Assembly (NCBI GenBank): GCA_016713785.1
Contig: JADJOM010000002.1
Span: 496,001 to 560,000, forward strand
DNA from: Gemmatimonadota bacterium
Lineage (GTDB): Bacteria > Gemmatimonadota > Gemmatimonadetes > Gemmatimonadales > GWC2-71-9
DNA: 64,000 nucleotides
Direction of reading: 5' to 3'
Of the stretch, positions 6,986-16,039 are shown one piece after another. The notes beneath the pieces were generated by a model. It was not told where the DNA came from and did no database searches. It was given only the letters and a program-made list of their open reading frames with translations. A program made the translations under genes and the position numbers. Within the stretch, counting starts at the first letter, position 1, and each line of letters starts with the position of its first letter.

Positions 6986-9613
6986 TCACTCCCGGCGCAG
7001 CGCCACCATCGGATCCACCCGGGAGGCGCGTCGGGCGGGCAGGTAGCTCGCCGCGAGGGCCACCAGCAGCAGCACCAGCGCGGCGGCGCCGAACGCCAGC
7101 GGGTCGGTTGCGCCCACTCCGAAGAGCGAGGTGGCCAGCAGCCGACCCGCCGCCAGCGCGCCCGCGCCCCCCGCGAGCAATCCGGCGACGGTCACCAGCA
7201 GGCCCTGCCGGACCGTCATTCCCAGCACCTGCCGCGGCTCGGCGCCGAGCGCCATGCGCAGCCCGATCTCGTGCCGCCGCTGGGCCACCTCGCTGCTCAG
7301 CACGCCGTAGAGCCCGAGCGCCGCGAGCAGCAGCGCCGCCAGCGCAAAGACGCCGACCAGCCAGGTGCGGACCCGGGACGCCGCGCTGGCCCGCGCCAGC
7401 TGGCGCTCCAGCGGGAGGATCCCGTCGATGATCAGGTCCGGGTCGATCCGGCGGACCACGGCGCGCACGGCCGCGGTGAGCGCCGCCGGGTCGCCGCGGG
7501 TGAGCAGGGTCAGGGAGGCGAGCGGCCAGTAGGTGCTCCGGTACGAGAGGAACACCTCGGGGGGCTGGGCCGGCTGGTTGAGCTCCACCCGCATGTCGCC
7601 CACCACGCCCACCACCTCGTGCCACGCCGGCGGCGCGCCGTCGGCCGGGGACAGGTCGAAGCTGATGCGCGACCCCACGGCGCGGGCCTCCGGCAGGTAG
7701 CGGCGGGCGAACTCCTGGTTCACCACCACCTCGCGCACCCGGCCCGCGTCGTCGTCGCGCCACATCCGGCCGGTGAGCACCGGCACCTCCACCGTGGCGA
7801 AGTAGCCCTCGCTCACCGCGCGATACGCGATGCTCTCCTCCGCCGGCAGCGGCACCCGCGCGGCCGCCGGCTCGCCCAGGCGGATCGGGCGGCTCTGGGT
7901 CCCGCCCTCGAGCGGCAGCCGGTCGGCCAGCCCCACGCGGCGCACGCCGGGGAGCGCGGCGAGGTCGTCGAGCGCCTGGCGATAGAACCCGTGCAGCCGG
8001 GCCGCGTCGGTGTCCCACGGGAACGCCAGCTGCAGCACGAGGACCTGGCCGGGCACCACGCCGGTGGACACCCCGCGCATCTGGTACAGGCTCCGCGCCA
8101 GCAGCCCCGCCGAGACCAGGAGCACCATCGAGAGCGCCACCTGCACCACCACCAGCGCTCGGCGCGCGCGGGGGCGGCCGCCGGTGGTGCCACGCCCGCC
8201 ATCGCGCAGCGCGTCGTGGGTGCGCTCCGCGCGGGCGGCCTGCCACGCGGGCGCCAGGCCGAACAGCAGCCCGCATCCGACGGCCACGCCCGCCGCGAAC
8301 AGCGCCACGCGCCAGTCCAGGGAGGCTTCGGCCAGCCGGGGCAGCTCCGCGGGAAGCACCCGGATCAGCACCGGCAGGCCGAGCCACGCCACCAGCAGGC
8401 CGCCCAGCCCGCCGGCCAGCGCCAGCCAGCCGCTTTCCATGAGGTAGAGCCGGAGCAGGCTGCCGCGGCCGGCGCCGAGCGCCACCCGGATCGCGGCCTC
8501 GTGCCGTCGCTCCGCCGCGCGAGCCAGCAGGAGGCTCGCGATGTTCACGCAGGCGATCAGCAGCACCAGGAACACCGCCCCGAGCAGCAGCAGCAGCGGG
8601 GCCCGCGTCTCGGCCGTCTCCACCTCCTGCAGCGGGGCGAGGGTGGCGGTGAGGGCGGCGTCGGTGTCGGGGTAGCGTTCGCGGAAGCGCCGCGCGATCG
8701 CCGCCGCCTCCGCGTTGGCGGCGGCCAGCGTGGTGCCCTCCGCCAGCCGGCCGATGATCGTGAAGTAGTTCCCGCCGCCGCGCCCGTCCTCCTGGAACCC
8801 GCGCGGGGCGGGGCTCACGAAATCCTGCCCGTCGGGGTAGCGCGCCCCGGCGGCGAGCACGCCGGCGATGGTGTAGCTGGTGGCGCTCAGCGTCACCGCC
8901 TGCCCGACGATCCCGGCCTCCCCGCCGAAGCGCCGCTGCCACAGGCCATGGCTCAGCAGGGCCACCGGGGCCCCCTCGCCCCGCTCCTCCTCGGGCGTGA
9001 AGCCGCGCCCCATGGCCAGCTCGGCCCCGGTCAGCCCGAGCACCGGGCCGAAGGTCCGCAGCAGCGCGTAGCGCTCCGGCTCGCCGCGGCCGGTGAGCAC
9101 CGTGGCCTCGCCGTAGAAGCCGGCGAGGTCGCGCACCCCGGTGAGCTCGCGCTGCCAGTCGCGGAACCGGGCGGGGTTGCCGCCGATCATGCTGCCGGCG
9201 CGCGCCTCGCGCAGCATCACCACCGCGGCGTGGTCCGGGATCGGCAGCGGCCGCAGCAGCACCGCGTGGACGATGCTGTAGATGGCGCTGGTGGCGCCGA
9301 TACCGAGCGCCAGGGTGAGTACCGCCGTGAGCACCAGGCCCGGGCGGCGGCGCAGGCTCCGCAGCGCCTGCCCGGCGTCGCGGACCGCGGCGTCGAGCCA
9401 CGCCACCACGTCCAGGTCGCGCGCCCGCTCCTGCAGCAGCGGCACGTTGCCGAACCGCCGCCGGGCGTCGGCCGCGGCCGCGTCGGGGGCCATACCGGCG
9501 GCGAGGTTCTCCCGGGTCCGCTCCTCCACGTGGAAGGCGATCTCGTCCGAGAGGTCCTGCGCCACGCGGTCGCGGCGCCACAGGGAGCCGGCCAGCCGCT
9601 CGAGGAGTCCCAT
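6986..9613 (-). CDS. ADOP-family MacB-like ABC transporter permease
   Basis: An 875-residue duplicated permease of the kind first named in Acidobacteria. It has an N-terminal cytoplasmic stretch (DEIAFHVEERTRENLAAG, then ADARRRFGN), followed by two FtsX/MacB_PCD units. Each unit has a first helix (LTLALGIGATSAIYSIV; ALVVVQVALSMVLLVSAG), a large periplasmic loop and a three-helix FtsX bundle. The second bundle ends ASYLPARRASRVDPMVALRRE, the typical tail. Relatives are orphan permeases without an adjacent ATPase, probably mechanotransmission exporters. ATG 9613 lies one base after the stop of the PadR gene, so the two are co-transcribed. The gene is convergent with the MBL gene, with only 4 bases between stops. 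Confidence 0.9.
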   Translation of the reverse strand: MGLLERLAGSLWRRDRVAQDLSDEIAFHVEERTRENLAAGMAPDAAAADARRRFGNVPLLQERARDLDVVAWLDAAVRDAGQALRSLRRRPGLVLTAVLTLALGIGATSAIYSIVHAVLLRPLPIPDHAAVVMLREARAGSMIGGNPARFRDWQRELTGVRDLAGFYGEATVLTGRGEPERYALLRTFGPVLGLTGAELAMGRGFTPEEERGEGAPVALLSHGLWQRRFGGEAGIVGQAVTLSATSYTIAGVLAAGARYPDGQDFVSPAPRGFQEDGRGGGNYFTIIGRLAEGTTLAAANAEAAAIARRFRERYPDTDAALTATLAPLQEVETAETRAPLLLLLGAVFLVLLIACVNIASLLLARAAERRHEAAIRVALGAGRGSLLRLYLMESGWLALAGGLGGLLVAWLGLPVLIRVLPAELPRLAEASLDWRVALFAAGVAVGCGLLFGLAPAWQAARAERTHDALRDGGRGTTGGRPRARRALVVVQVALSMVLLVSAGLLARSLYQMRGVSTGVVPGQVLVLQLAFPWDTDAARLHGFYRQALDDLAALPGVRRVGLADRLPLEGGTQSRPIRLGEPAAARVPLPAEESIAYRAVSEGYFATVEVPVLTGRMWRDDDAGRVREVVVNQEFARRYLPEARAVGSRISFDLSPADGAPPAWHEVVGVVGDMRVELNQPAQPPEVFLSYRSTYWPLASLTLLTRGDPAALTAAVRAVVRRIDPDLIIDGILPLERQLARASAASRVRTWLVGVFALAALLLAALGLYGVLSSEVAQRRHEIGLRMALGAEPRQVLGMTVRQGLLVTVAGLLAGGAGALAAGRLLATSLFGVGATDPLAFGAAALVLLLVALAASYLPARRASRVDPMVALRRE

Positions 9614-9614
9614 G

Positions 9615-9959
9615 TCAGGCCACCGATCCGGCAAAGCGGAGCACGTGGCCCACCCCCGCGATCAGGCGCTCCCAGTTGTCCTGCTCCGCCGCCAGCTGCT
9701 TCCGCCCCAGCGCCGTGATGGCGTAGAAGCGCGCCCGCCGGTTGGTCTCGGTGAGCCCCCACTCGGAGCGGATCCACCCCTCCTGTTCCATCCGGTGCAG
9801 GGCGGGGTAGAGCGAACCCTCCTCCACCCGCAGCAGCTCCTGGGACACCCGCTGGATATGGGTGGTGATGGCGTACCCGTGCAGCCGCCCCCGCGCGAGG
9901 GTGCGCAGGACCAGCAGGGTCAGGGTGCCCTGCAGCACATCGGTGCGGGTACGGGCCAC
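9615..9959 (-). CDS. PadR-family transcriptional regulator
   Basis: A 114-residue PadR winged-helix protein: TDVLQGTLTLLVLRTLARG, HGYAITTHIQRVSQELLRVEEG, SLYPALHRMEQEGWI, then the wing RRARFYAITALGRKQL and a C-terminal dimerisation helix. PadR regulators of this length commonly sit immediately upstream of ADOP permeases and repress both genes in response to a small molecule. The palindromic AT-rich repeats at 9975-10004 directly in front of the start are the likely operator. Confidence 0.92.
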   Translation of the reverse strand: MARTRTDVLQGTLTLLVLRTLARGRLHGYAITTHIQRVSQELLRVEEGSLYPALHRMEQEGWIRSEWGLTETNRRARFYAITALGRKQLAAEQDNWERLIAGVGHVLRFAGSVA

Positions 9960-9974
9960 GGCGGCTCCAAGGGG

Positions 9975-10004
9975 TAGATGTCTAGCCCTAGATATCTATG
10001 TCTA
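9975..10004 (-). promoter_or_regulatory. Probable PadR operator/promoter
   Basis: An island of low GC in a GC-rich region, made of overlapping repeats: TAGATGTCTA (9975-9984), the perfect palindrome TAGATATCTA (9989-9998) and TATGTCTA (9997-10004). It lies 15-45 bases upstream of the PadR start codon. PadR proteins bind ATGT/ACAT-type palindromes, which this resembles. Confidence 0.5.
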
Positions 10005-10076
10005 CGGAGGGAAGATCGGCCCCGCCGCACGCGCTGTCAAGGCGGGGCCGGTCACGCGCGGGGTGGCGGGCCGGCG

Positions 10077-12161
10077 CTAGGGGGTGGCGCCGCCGGCCAG
10101 GCCGACGGCATCGAGCAGGAAGGCGTAGCGGAAGGCGGTCTCGCGCAGCCGCGCGTAGCGGTCGGAGGGGCCCACGTGCCCGCCCTCGAGGTGGGTCTGC
10201 AACAGGAGGGGGGCGTTGCCGGTGCCGGTGGCGCGCAGCCGGGCCACCCACTTGGCCGGCTCCCAGTACATCACCTGGGAGTCGTGCAGCGCGCCGGTCA
10301 CCAGCAGCCAGGGGTAGGCCTGCGGGCGGACGTTGTCGTACGGCGAGTACCCCTGCAGGTAGCGGTACTCCTCCTCCCGCGCCGGGTTGCCCCACTGCTC
10401 CCACTCCTGGGCGGTGAGCGGCAGGGTGGGGTCGAGCATGGTGTTGATCACGTCGACGAAGGGAACCTCCGCCACCAGCGCCCGGAACAGGTCGGGCCGC
10501 TCGTTGGCCACCACGCCCATGAGCAGTCCCCCCGCGCTCGCGCCCTGCGCCGTGAGCCGGTCGGGGCGGGTGTAGCCGCGGCGGATCAGCTCCTCCGCCA
10601 CCGCGACGAAGTCCTCGAAGGTGTTCCGCTTCCGGAGCATGCGGCCGGCGTCGTACCACCCGCGCCCCAGCTCCTGCCCGCCGCGCACGTGGGCGATGGC
10701 GTACACGAAGCCCCGGTCCACGAGGGAGAGCACGGCGCTGCTGAAGACCGGCTCCACGCTCGCGCCGTAGGCGCCATAGCCGTGCAGCAGCAGCGGGTTG
10801 CTGCCGTCGCAGGGGGCGCCGCGCCGGAGCAGCAGCGTCACCGGGACGCGGGCCCCGTCGCGCCCCGGCGCGTCCAGCCGGCGCAGCTCGTAGCGCTCCG
10901 GGTCATGGCCCCCCGGCACCGGCTGCCGCTTCCGCAGCACCCGTGCGCCGGTGGCGAGCTCCTCGTCGTACACCGACGGCGGCGTGAGCAGGCTCGAGTA
11001 AGTGAAGCGGAACGCCGCGCTCTCGAAGTCGGGGTTGAGGCCCGCCACCACGCCGTAGGCGCCCTCGGCGAACGCGATGGTCCGCTCCATCCCGCCGGCC
11101 AGCGCGCGCACCCGGAAGCGGCGCAGCCCCGCCACCCGTTCGGTGAGCACCAGGTGGTGCCGGAAGAGGTCGAGGCCCTCGACGAATACCCCGGCCCGCG
11201 CCGGCACCACCTCCGTCACCGCGCCACCGGGTTCGGTGAGGCGCACCACCCGGAACTCCGGCGCCCCGTCGTTGGTCACCAGGTAGTACCCGTCGGGGCC
11301 GTGGTCGGCGCGGTACTCGATGCCCTCGCGGCGCGGCAGCAGGAGCCGCGGCGGCGCGGCGGGGTCGTCGCCCGGGATCACCCGGCAGTCGGCGGTGGAG
11401 AAGCTGTCGCTGTCGATCAGGATGGAGCGTCCGCTGCGGGAGCGGCGCACCCCCACGTCGTACAGCGGATCCGGCTCGTCGAAGACGCAGGCGTCGGCGG
11501 TCCGCGGGGTGCCGCGCGCGCGGCGCCACACCGCGTGGCCCCGCCGTGCGCTGTCGGCGGTCATGTAGAAGTAGGTGCGGCTGTCGTCGGCCCAGGCCAC
11601 GCCGGTCCACACCTCCTCCAGCCGCTCCACCACCTCGCCCCGCTCGAGGTCCTTGAGCGAGAGCGTGTAGCTCCGCTCGCCCGTGGTGTCCTCGAGGTAC
11701 AGGAGCCAGCGGCCGTCGGGGCTCACCTCGAGCCCGCCCAGCGCATGGTACGGGAGCCCGTCGGCGAGCTGGTTCTGGTCGAGGATTACCTGCTCCGGTG
11801 CGTCGGTGGATCCCGCCTGGCGCAGGTACACCGGATAGGGGCGCCCCGGCTCCGTGCGGGTGGAGTACCACCACCCCCGGTACCAGAGCGGCACCGACTG
11901 GTCCGCCTCGCGCAGCCGCCCGAGGAGCTCCTGGTAGAGGGTCTCGCGCAGCCCCGCGGTGTGCGCCGTGGCGGCGTCGGTCCACCGGTTCTCGGCCTCG
12001 AGGTACGCCAGCACCGCCGGGTCTCCACGCTCCCGCAGCCAGGCGTAGTCATCCGTGCGGACGTCGCCGTGCAGCGTGCGCACGGTGGGATGGCGCGGGG
12101 CGCGGGGGGGCGCCTCGACAGGGGTGGTGGTGCGGCCGGGAGGGACGGCGACGGCGGTCAT
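10077..12161 (-). CDS. ptrB: Oligopeptidase B (S9A serine peptidase)
   Basis: A 694-residue protein without a signal peptide. The N-terminal seven-bladed propeller (about residues 70-410, with LEVSPDGRWLLY) is followed by the alpha/beta-hydrolase domain: GYGAYGASVEP, HVRGGQELGRGWYDAGR, the nucleophile elbow TAQGASAGG, the catalytic Asp region ALHDSQVMYWEP and the catalytic His in LEGGHVGPS. These match prolyl oligopeptidase family enzymes, and the N-terminal RTDDYAWLRER is typical of oligopeptidase B, which cleaves short peptides after Arg or Lys. The length equals the family norm. The chosen start is ATG 12161; the reading frame stays open further upstream but without homology. Confidence 0.93.
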   Translation of the reverse strand: MTAVAVPPGRTTTPVEAPPRAPRHPTVRTLHGDVRTDDYAWLRERGDPAVLAYLEAENRWTDAATAHTAGLRETLYQELLGRLREADQSVPLWYRGWWYSTRTEPGRPYPVYLRQAGSTDAPEQVILDQNQLADGLPYHALGGLEVSPDGRWLLYLEDTTGERSYTLSLKDLERGEVVERLEEVWTGVAWADDSRTYFYMTADSARRGHAVWRRARGTPRTADACVFDEPDPLYDVGVRRSRSGRSILIDSDSFSTADCRVIPGDDPAAPPRLLLPRREGIEYRADHGPDGYYLVTNDGAPEFRVVRLTEPGGAVTEVVPARAGVFVEGLDLFRHHLVLTERVAGLRRFRVRALAGGMERTIAFAEGAYGVVAGLNPDFESAAFRFTYSSLLTPPSVYDEELATGARVLRKRQPVPGGHDPERYELRRLDAPGRDGARVPVTLLLRRGAPCDGSNPLLLHGYGAYGASVEPVFSSAVLSLVDRGFVYAIAHVRGGQELGRGWYDAGRMLRKRNTFEDFVAVAEELIRRGYTRPDRLTAQGASAGGLLMGVVANERPDLFRALVAEVPFVDVINTMLDPTLPLTAQEWEQWGNPAREEEYRYLQGYSPYDNVRPQAYPWLLVTGALHDSQVMYWEPAKWVARLRATGTGNAPLLLQTHLEGGHVGPSDRYARLRETAFRYAFLLDAVGLAGGATP

Positions 12162-12290
12162 GACTGCGGACTCCTCGACAACCAGCGAAGGCAGCGGCGA
12201 ACCCCGGCGACCGGGGAGCGCGAGGATATCTGCCTGCCGTGCCCGCCAGCAAGCCCGAAAGTGCGCCGTTGGGGGCCCGAAAACGCGAAA

Positions 12291-12309
12291 GGCCGTGGAA
12301 GTCACGGCC
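12291..12309 (-). terminator. Intrinsic terminator after the TetR operon
   Basis: GGCCGTG (12291-12297) pairs with CACGGCC (12303-12309) around a 5-base loop. On the minus strand it is followed by TTTCGCGTTTT, a fair U tract. It would end the TetR/membrane-protein transcript. The rest of the 246-base gap (12162-12407) shows no other recognisable element. Confidence 0.55.
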
Positions 12310-12407
12310 CCGCCTTGGGATGGCTGGAGTGTCTCGATTTCAGTACGCGTAATGTCCGAAAATCAGTCCCAAACTGGAGGGCATCTCGCCCCGGAGGGAC
12401 GGACCGG

Positions 12408-12722
12408 TCAGCCCACGCGATCCCCGGTCCACCACCGCCGGCGGCCCTGCACGGTGCGGAGCGGGCTGAGCGGGGCGCCGACATCGCCCAGGTCGGGGCG
12501 GAAGGGTTTGAGCATCAGGAAGCCCAGGCCAAGCAGCCCGAGGAACCCGCCGGAGAGGAGCCCCGCGGTGTTCCGGAGGGGCGGGCCATCCCCCATGGGC
12601 GGGAGCCCGAGCCCCACGGTGACGAAGGCGATGACGCCGGAGAAGGTGGCGCCGATGCCGAGCAGCCGCAGCATCACGTTGAAGGCGCGCCAGTGGAACG
12701 GGTCGGTGCCGGGCTGGGGCAT
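12408..12722 (-). CDS. Small membrane protein of unknown function
   Basis: A 104-residue protein with two predicted transmembrane helices (LLGIGATFSGVIAFVTVGLG, about residues 19-38, and LLSGGFLGLLGLGFLMLK, about 54-72) and a basic C-terminal tail. I do not recognise a named family. It starts 5 bases after the stop of the TetR gene, so it is probably co-expressed with the regulator and the adjacent efflux system. Convergence of coding character, start spacing and hydrophobic pattern supports a real gene. Confidence 0.65.
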   Translation of the reverse strand: MPQPGTDPFHWRAFNVMLRLLGIGATFSGVIAFVTVGLGLPPMGDGPPLRNTAGLLSGGFLGLLGLGFLMLKPFRPDLGDVGAPLSPLRTVQGRRRWWTGDRVG

Positions 12723-12727
12723 GGGGG

Positions 12728-13400
12728 TCAGGCGAGCGGGTCGCGGCCGCTGGTGACCATCTCGGAGTGCAGGATGAAGAGCCGCTTGAGCTCGTCGACC
12801 ATGCCCTGCCGGAGCGGCGGGGGCTGGTCCCACGCGGCCTCGAGCATCCGGTGCACGTATTCCACCGCGAACACCGCCTGCAGGCGCCGGTAGGCCGGCG
12901 CGGTGGCCGGGGCCCGGGCGTGCATCAGCGCCTCGACCTGTCCCACGATGGTCTGGTGCAGCTCCTCGCTGAGGCAGGAGGGATGCCGCGGGTCGCCGGT
13001 GGCGTGGAAACACCTCGAGGTACGCGGGGTGGCGCAGCATGAAGGCCACGAAGGGATCGACGATCCCGTTCACCATGTCGCGGATGGGCACGGCGGCAGC
13101 CACCTCGAGGGAGAGCGAGGTGTCCTTGATCCGCCGCATCTCGCCCTCGTATCGGGCGGCCAGGGCGCGGATGATCGCGTCCTTGTTGGGAAAGAAGTGG
13201 TACAGCGAGCCGACCGACGATCCCGCCCGCTCGGCGATGGCGTTGGTGGTGGCCGCCGCCACGCCGACCTCGGCGATGACCGCCTCGGCGGCGTCGAGGA
13301 TCTCCTCGACCCGCTTCTCCCCACGCTCCTGCTGCGGCTGGCGGCGCGGCTCCGCCACCCGGCGCGGCGCGCGCTTGCGATTGGTCCCCGGCCTGGCCAT
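12728..13400 (-). CDS. TetR/AcrR-family transcriptional regulator (one apparent frameshift)
   Basis: After removing one extra base the product is 223 residues. The basic N-terminal tail leads into a TetR helix-turn-helix (VEEILDAAEAVIAEVG, TTNAIAERAGSSVGSLYHFFPNKDAIIRAL), followed by an all-helical ligand domain ending in MVDELKRLFILH. The frame breaks in AAA at 13008-13010. Dropping one A restores AYLEVFHATGDPRHPS and joins the two halves. It is divergent from the TolC/RND operon, and the shared intergenic region holds two TAGAG-N6-CTCTA repeats, so it most likely represses the pump and itself. The ligand is unknown. Confidence 0.88.
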
Positions 13401-13479
13401 CGGCGGCTGTTCCCCCCTCCGGGCCCCGGTCCGGGTTGGGGGACCGGGGCGGGCGAAAAGATGGTACAACGGCCGGGAC

Positions 13480-13535
13480 TTGACAAGTAGAGCGGCGCCT
13501 CTAGTTTGACCGGAGCGACTAGAGCTGTCGCTCTA
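13480..13535 (+). promoter_or_regulatory. Efflux operon promoter with paired TetR operators
   Basis: TTGACA (13480-13485) and TAGTTT (13502-13507) have a 16-base spacer and read toward tolC. Two inverted repeats of identical design, TAGAG-N6-CTCTA, lie at 13488-13503 (inside the spacer) and 13520-13535. A further half-site TAGAG occurs at 13552-13556. The arrangement fits repression by the divergent TetR protein. Confidence 0.6.
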
Positions 13536-13583
13536 TTTCTTGTCTACTGACTAGAGTCTTTACTCGTGTTCGGGAGCCGCCCC

Positions 13584-14954
13584 GTGTCCCCCTGTCTCCG
13601 TGCCGCGCTGGTCGGCACCCTCCTCAGCCTCGGCCCCTCCGCCGCCGGGCTCGCGGCCCAGCAGGAGCCGCTCGATGCCCTCGTGGCCGAGGGGCTGGCC
13701 CGGAACCCCGACCTGCGCCGGGCCGAGCACCAGCTCGCCCAGGCCGATGCCGCGGTGCGGGAGGCCACCGGCCGCTGGCTCCCCGCGCTCACCCTCACCG
13801 CCCGCTACTCGGAACGCTCGGGGAACATCCTCGACATCGGCGAGATGGTGAACCCGGCCTTCCGGGCCCTGAACCAGCTGCTGGGCCAGGACGCCTTCCC
13901 GACCGACGTGAGCCTCAAGCAGCCGTTCAAGCAGGAGACCGGCCTGCGGCTCACCCAGCCGCTCTTCCAGCCCGCCGTGGCGGCCGGGGTGGGCGTGGCG
14001 CGCGAGGGCCGCGCCGCGGAGGCCGCGGGCCTGGTGGGGGAACGGCGCGCGCTCGCGGCGCGCATCCGGCTGGCCTACCTCGACTACGCGCGCGCGGTGC
14101 GGGTGGAGGAGCTCTTCACGGCCACCCTCGGGCTGCTCACCGAGAACCTCCGGGTGCATACCGCGCTGCTGGCGCAGGGCGTGATCACGCCGGACGCGCT
14201 GCTGCGCGCCCGGGCCGATCACAGCGAGGGGCTCCAGCGCCAGGCCGACGCCGCCAACCTCCGTACCTCCGCACGGGAGACGTTCAACCTGCTGCTCGAC
14301 CGGCCGGCCGCGGCGCCGCTCGAGCTGCTGCCCGACTCCCTGCTGGGGATCACCGCCGGCATGGGCCAGGACAGCGCGGTGGCGGCGGCCCTTCGTGGCC
14401 GGACCGAGTTGCGCCAGCTCGACCACGGCATCGCCGCGGCGGCCGGCGCGGAGCGCTACGCCAATGCGGCCTTCCTCCCCTCGCTCGTGGCCGCGATCGA
14501 CTGGGGCATCCAGGGCGATCGGTACCGCTTCCGTGGCAGCCAGGACTTCCTGGTCGCGTCGCTGGTGCTGCAGTGGAACCTCTTCAACGGCGGCCAGGAC
14601 CAGGCCCGGCGCCAGCAGGCGCGGGCGCGGCGCGATGCGCTGGTCGAGGCCCGCCGGTGGGCCGCCGGGCAGGTGGCGCTGGAGACGCGGGCCGCGTGGC
14701 GGGCGGCGGAGGTGGCGCGGCTCAACGAGTCCACGGCGGCCGACCGGCTGGCCAGCGCCGCGCGCAGTTACGAACTGGTGGAGCGGAAGTTCCGGGAGGG
14801 GGCGGCCGCGCAGGTGGAGCTGATCGATGCCCGCACCGCCTCCACCGCCGCGGCGCTCAACCAGATCCTCACCCACTATGACCACCTGGCCCGCCGCGTG
14901 GAGCTGGAGCGCGCCGCGGGCCTGTATCCCCACGACGGAGGGCAGGACCGATGA
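13584..14954 (+). CDS. TolC-family outer membrane efflux protein
   Basis: A 456-residue outer-membrane factor. A signal peptide (LRAALVGTLLSLGPSAAG, cleaved near LAAQQ) is followed by two repeats of the TolC helical hairpin fold: LVAEGLARNPDLRRAEHQLAQA, RIRLAYLDYARAVRVEE and ALLAQGVITPDALLRARAD, then the second half with LQWNLFNGGQDQARRQQARA and YELVERKFREGAAAQVELIDA. It would form the exit duct for the adaptor and RND pump encoded next. GTG 13584 has GGGAG seven bases upstream and is preferred over GTG 13566. It overlaps the adaptor gene by 4 bases. Confidence 0.9.
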   Translation: MSPCLRAALVGTLLSLGPSAAGLAAQQEPLDALVAEGLARNPDLRRAEHQLAQADAAVREATGRWLPALTLTARYSERSGNILDIGEMVNPAFRALNQLLGQDAFPTDVSLKQPFKQETGLRLTQPLFQPAVAAGVGVAREGRAAEAAGLVGERRALAARIRLAYLDYARAVRVEELFTATLGLLTENLRVHTALLAQGVITPDALLRARADHSEGLQRQADAANLRTSARETFNLLLDRPAAAPLELLPDSLLGITAGMGQDSAVAAALRGRTELRQLDHGIAAAAGAERYANAAFLPSLVAAIDWGIQGDRYRFRGSQDFLVASLVLQWNLFNGGQDQARRQQARARRDALVEARRWAAGQVALETRAAWRAAEVARLNESTAADRLASAARSYELVERKFREGAAAQVELIDARTASTAAALNQILTHYDHLARRVELERAAGLYPHDGGQDR

Positions 14955-16039
14955 CCACCCATCCGATCCCGGGTGCACGCCGCGCCCTCGCCGCGGGCCT
15001 CGTGGCCCTCTGCGCCGCCGGGTGCGGCGCCGGGCCGGCGCCGGAGCCGGTCGGCACCGCCGCGACCCGGCGGATCCCCGTGACGCTGGTGCCGGTGCGC
15101 GACAGCGCCATCACCCCGCCGGTGCGCGGCACCGGCGTGCTGGCCACCAAGGAGGAGGTGCCGCTCGGCTTCAAGATCGGCGGCGTGGTGGCGCGCATCC
15201 TGGTGGATGAAGGGAGCGTGGTGCGGGCGGGCCAGCTGCTCGCCGAGCTGGCGCAACCGGAGATCGGGGCCGAGGTGGCCAAGGCGGAAGCGGCGGCGGC
15301 GCAGGCGGAACGGGACCTGGCGCGGGCGGAGGCGCTCTATCGCGACAGCGTCATCGCCCGGGAGCGGTACGAGGGGGCGGTGACCGGGGCGGAGATGGCG
15401 CGCGCCAACCTGCGCATCGCCCGGTTCAACGAGCAGTACGCGGTGATCCGCGCCCCCCAGGCCGGCACCATCCTGCGGCGGCTCGCGGAGGTGGGGCAGC
15501 AGATCGGCAACGGCGCGCCGGTGCTGGTGCTCGCCGGCGGCGGGCGGGGGCAGGTGCTGCGGGTGGGCCTCGCCGACCGGGACGCCGCCCGGGTGTCGCT
15601 CGGTGATCACGCGACGGTGCAATTCGAGGGGGTGAGCGGCGGGCCCCTCCGCGGGCGCGTCACCCAGCGGGCGGCGGCGGCCAGCCCCGGCAGCGGCGCG
15701 TGGGACATCGAGGTGACCCTGCTGGACCCGATGCCGGTGGCCACGGGGCTGATCGGCCGGGTGGAGATCACGCCGGGCCGGGCCGCCACCGCGCGGATCG
15801 TCCCGCTCGCCGCGCTGCTCGAGGGGGAGGGCGACAGCGCGGTGGTCTACACCGTGGCCCGCGACAGCCTGGGCGCGGCGCGGGCGCGGCGGGTGGTGGT
15901 GACGGTCGGGCTGCTGGCGGGCGATCACGCCGCCGTCACCGCGGGGCTCGCCGCGGTGGACAGCGTGGTGACCGCCGGCGCGGGGTACCTCACCGACGGC
16001 GCCGCCGTGGCGCCCGTCCCGTCCGGGGACACGCCATGA
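14951..16039 (+). CDS. RND efflux periplasmic adaptor (membrane fusion) lipoprotein
   Basis: A 362-residue adaptor. The N-terminus LAAGLVALCAAGC is a lipoprotein signal with lipobox AAGC. Then come the barrel-sandwich half (GVLATKEEVPLGFKIGG, VARILVDEGSVVRAGQLLAEL), a short helical hairpin (VAKAEAAAAQAERDLARAEALY), the second lipoyl half (YAVIRAPQAGTILRRL), a beta-barrel (GLADRDAARVSLGDHATVQF) and a membrane-proximal domain. This is the AcrA/MdtA-type component linking pump and TolC. It is the middle gene of a tightly overlapping three-gene operon. Confidence 0.92.
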   Translation: MTTHPIPGARRALAAGLVALCAAGCGAGPAPEPVGTAATRRIPVTLVPVRDSAITPPVRGTGVLATKEEVPLGFKIGGVVARILVDEGSVVRAGQLLAELAQPEIGAEVAKAEAAAAQAERDLARAEALYRDSVIARERYEGAVTGAEMARANLRIARFNEQYAVIRAPQAGTILRRLAEVGQQIGNGAPVLVLAGGGRGQVLRVGLADRDAARVSLGDHATVQFEGVSGGPLRGRVTQRAAAASPGSGAWDIEVTLLDPMPVATGLIGRVEITPGRAATARIVPLAALLEGEGDSAVVYTVARDSLGAARARRVVVTVGLLAGDHAAVTAGLAAVDSVVTAGAGYLTDGAAVAPVPSGDTP

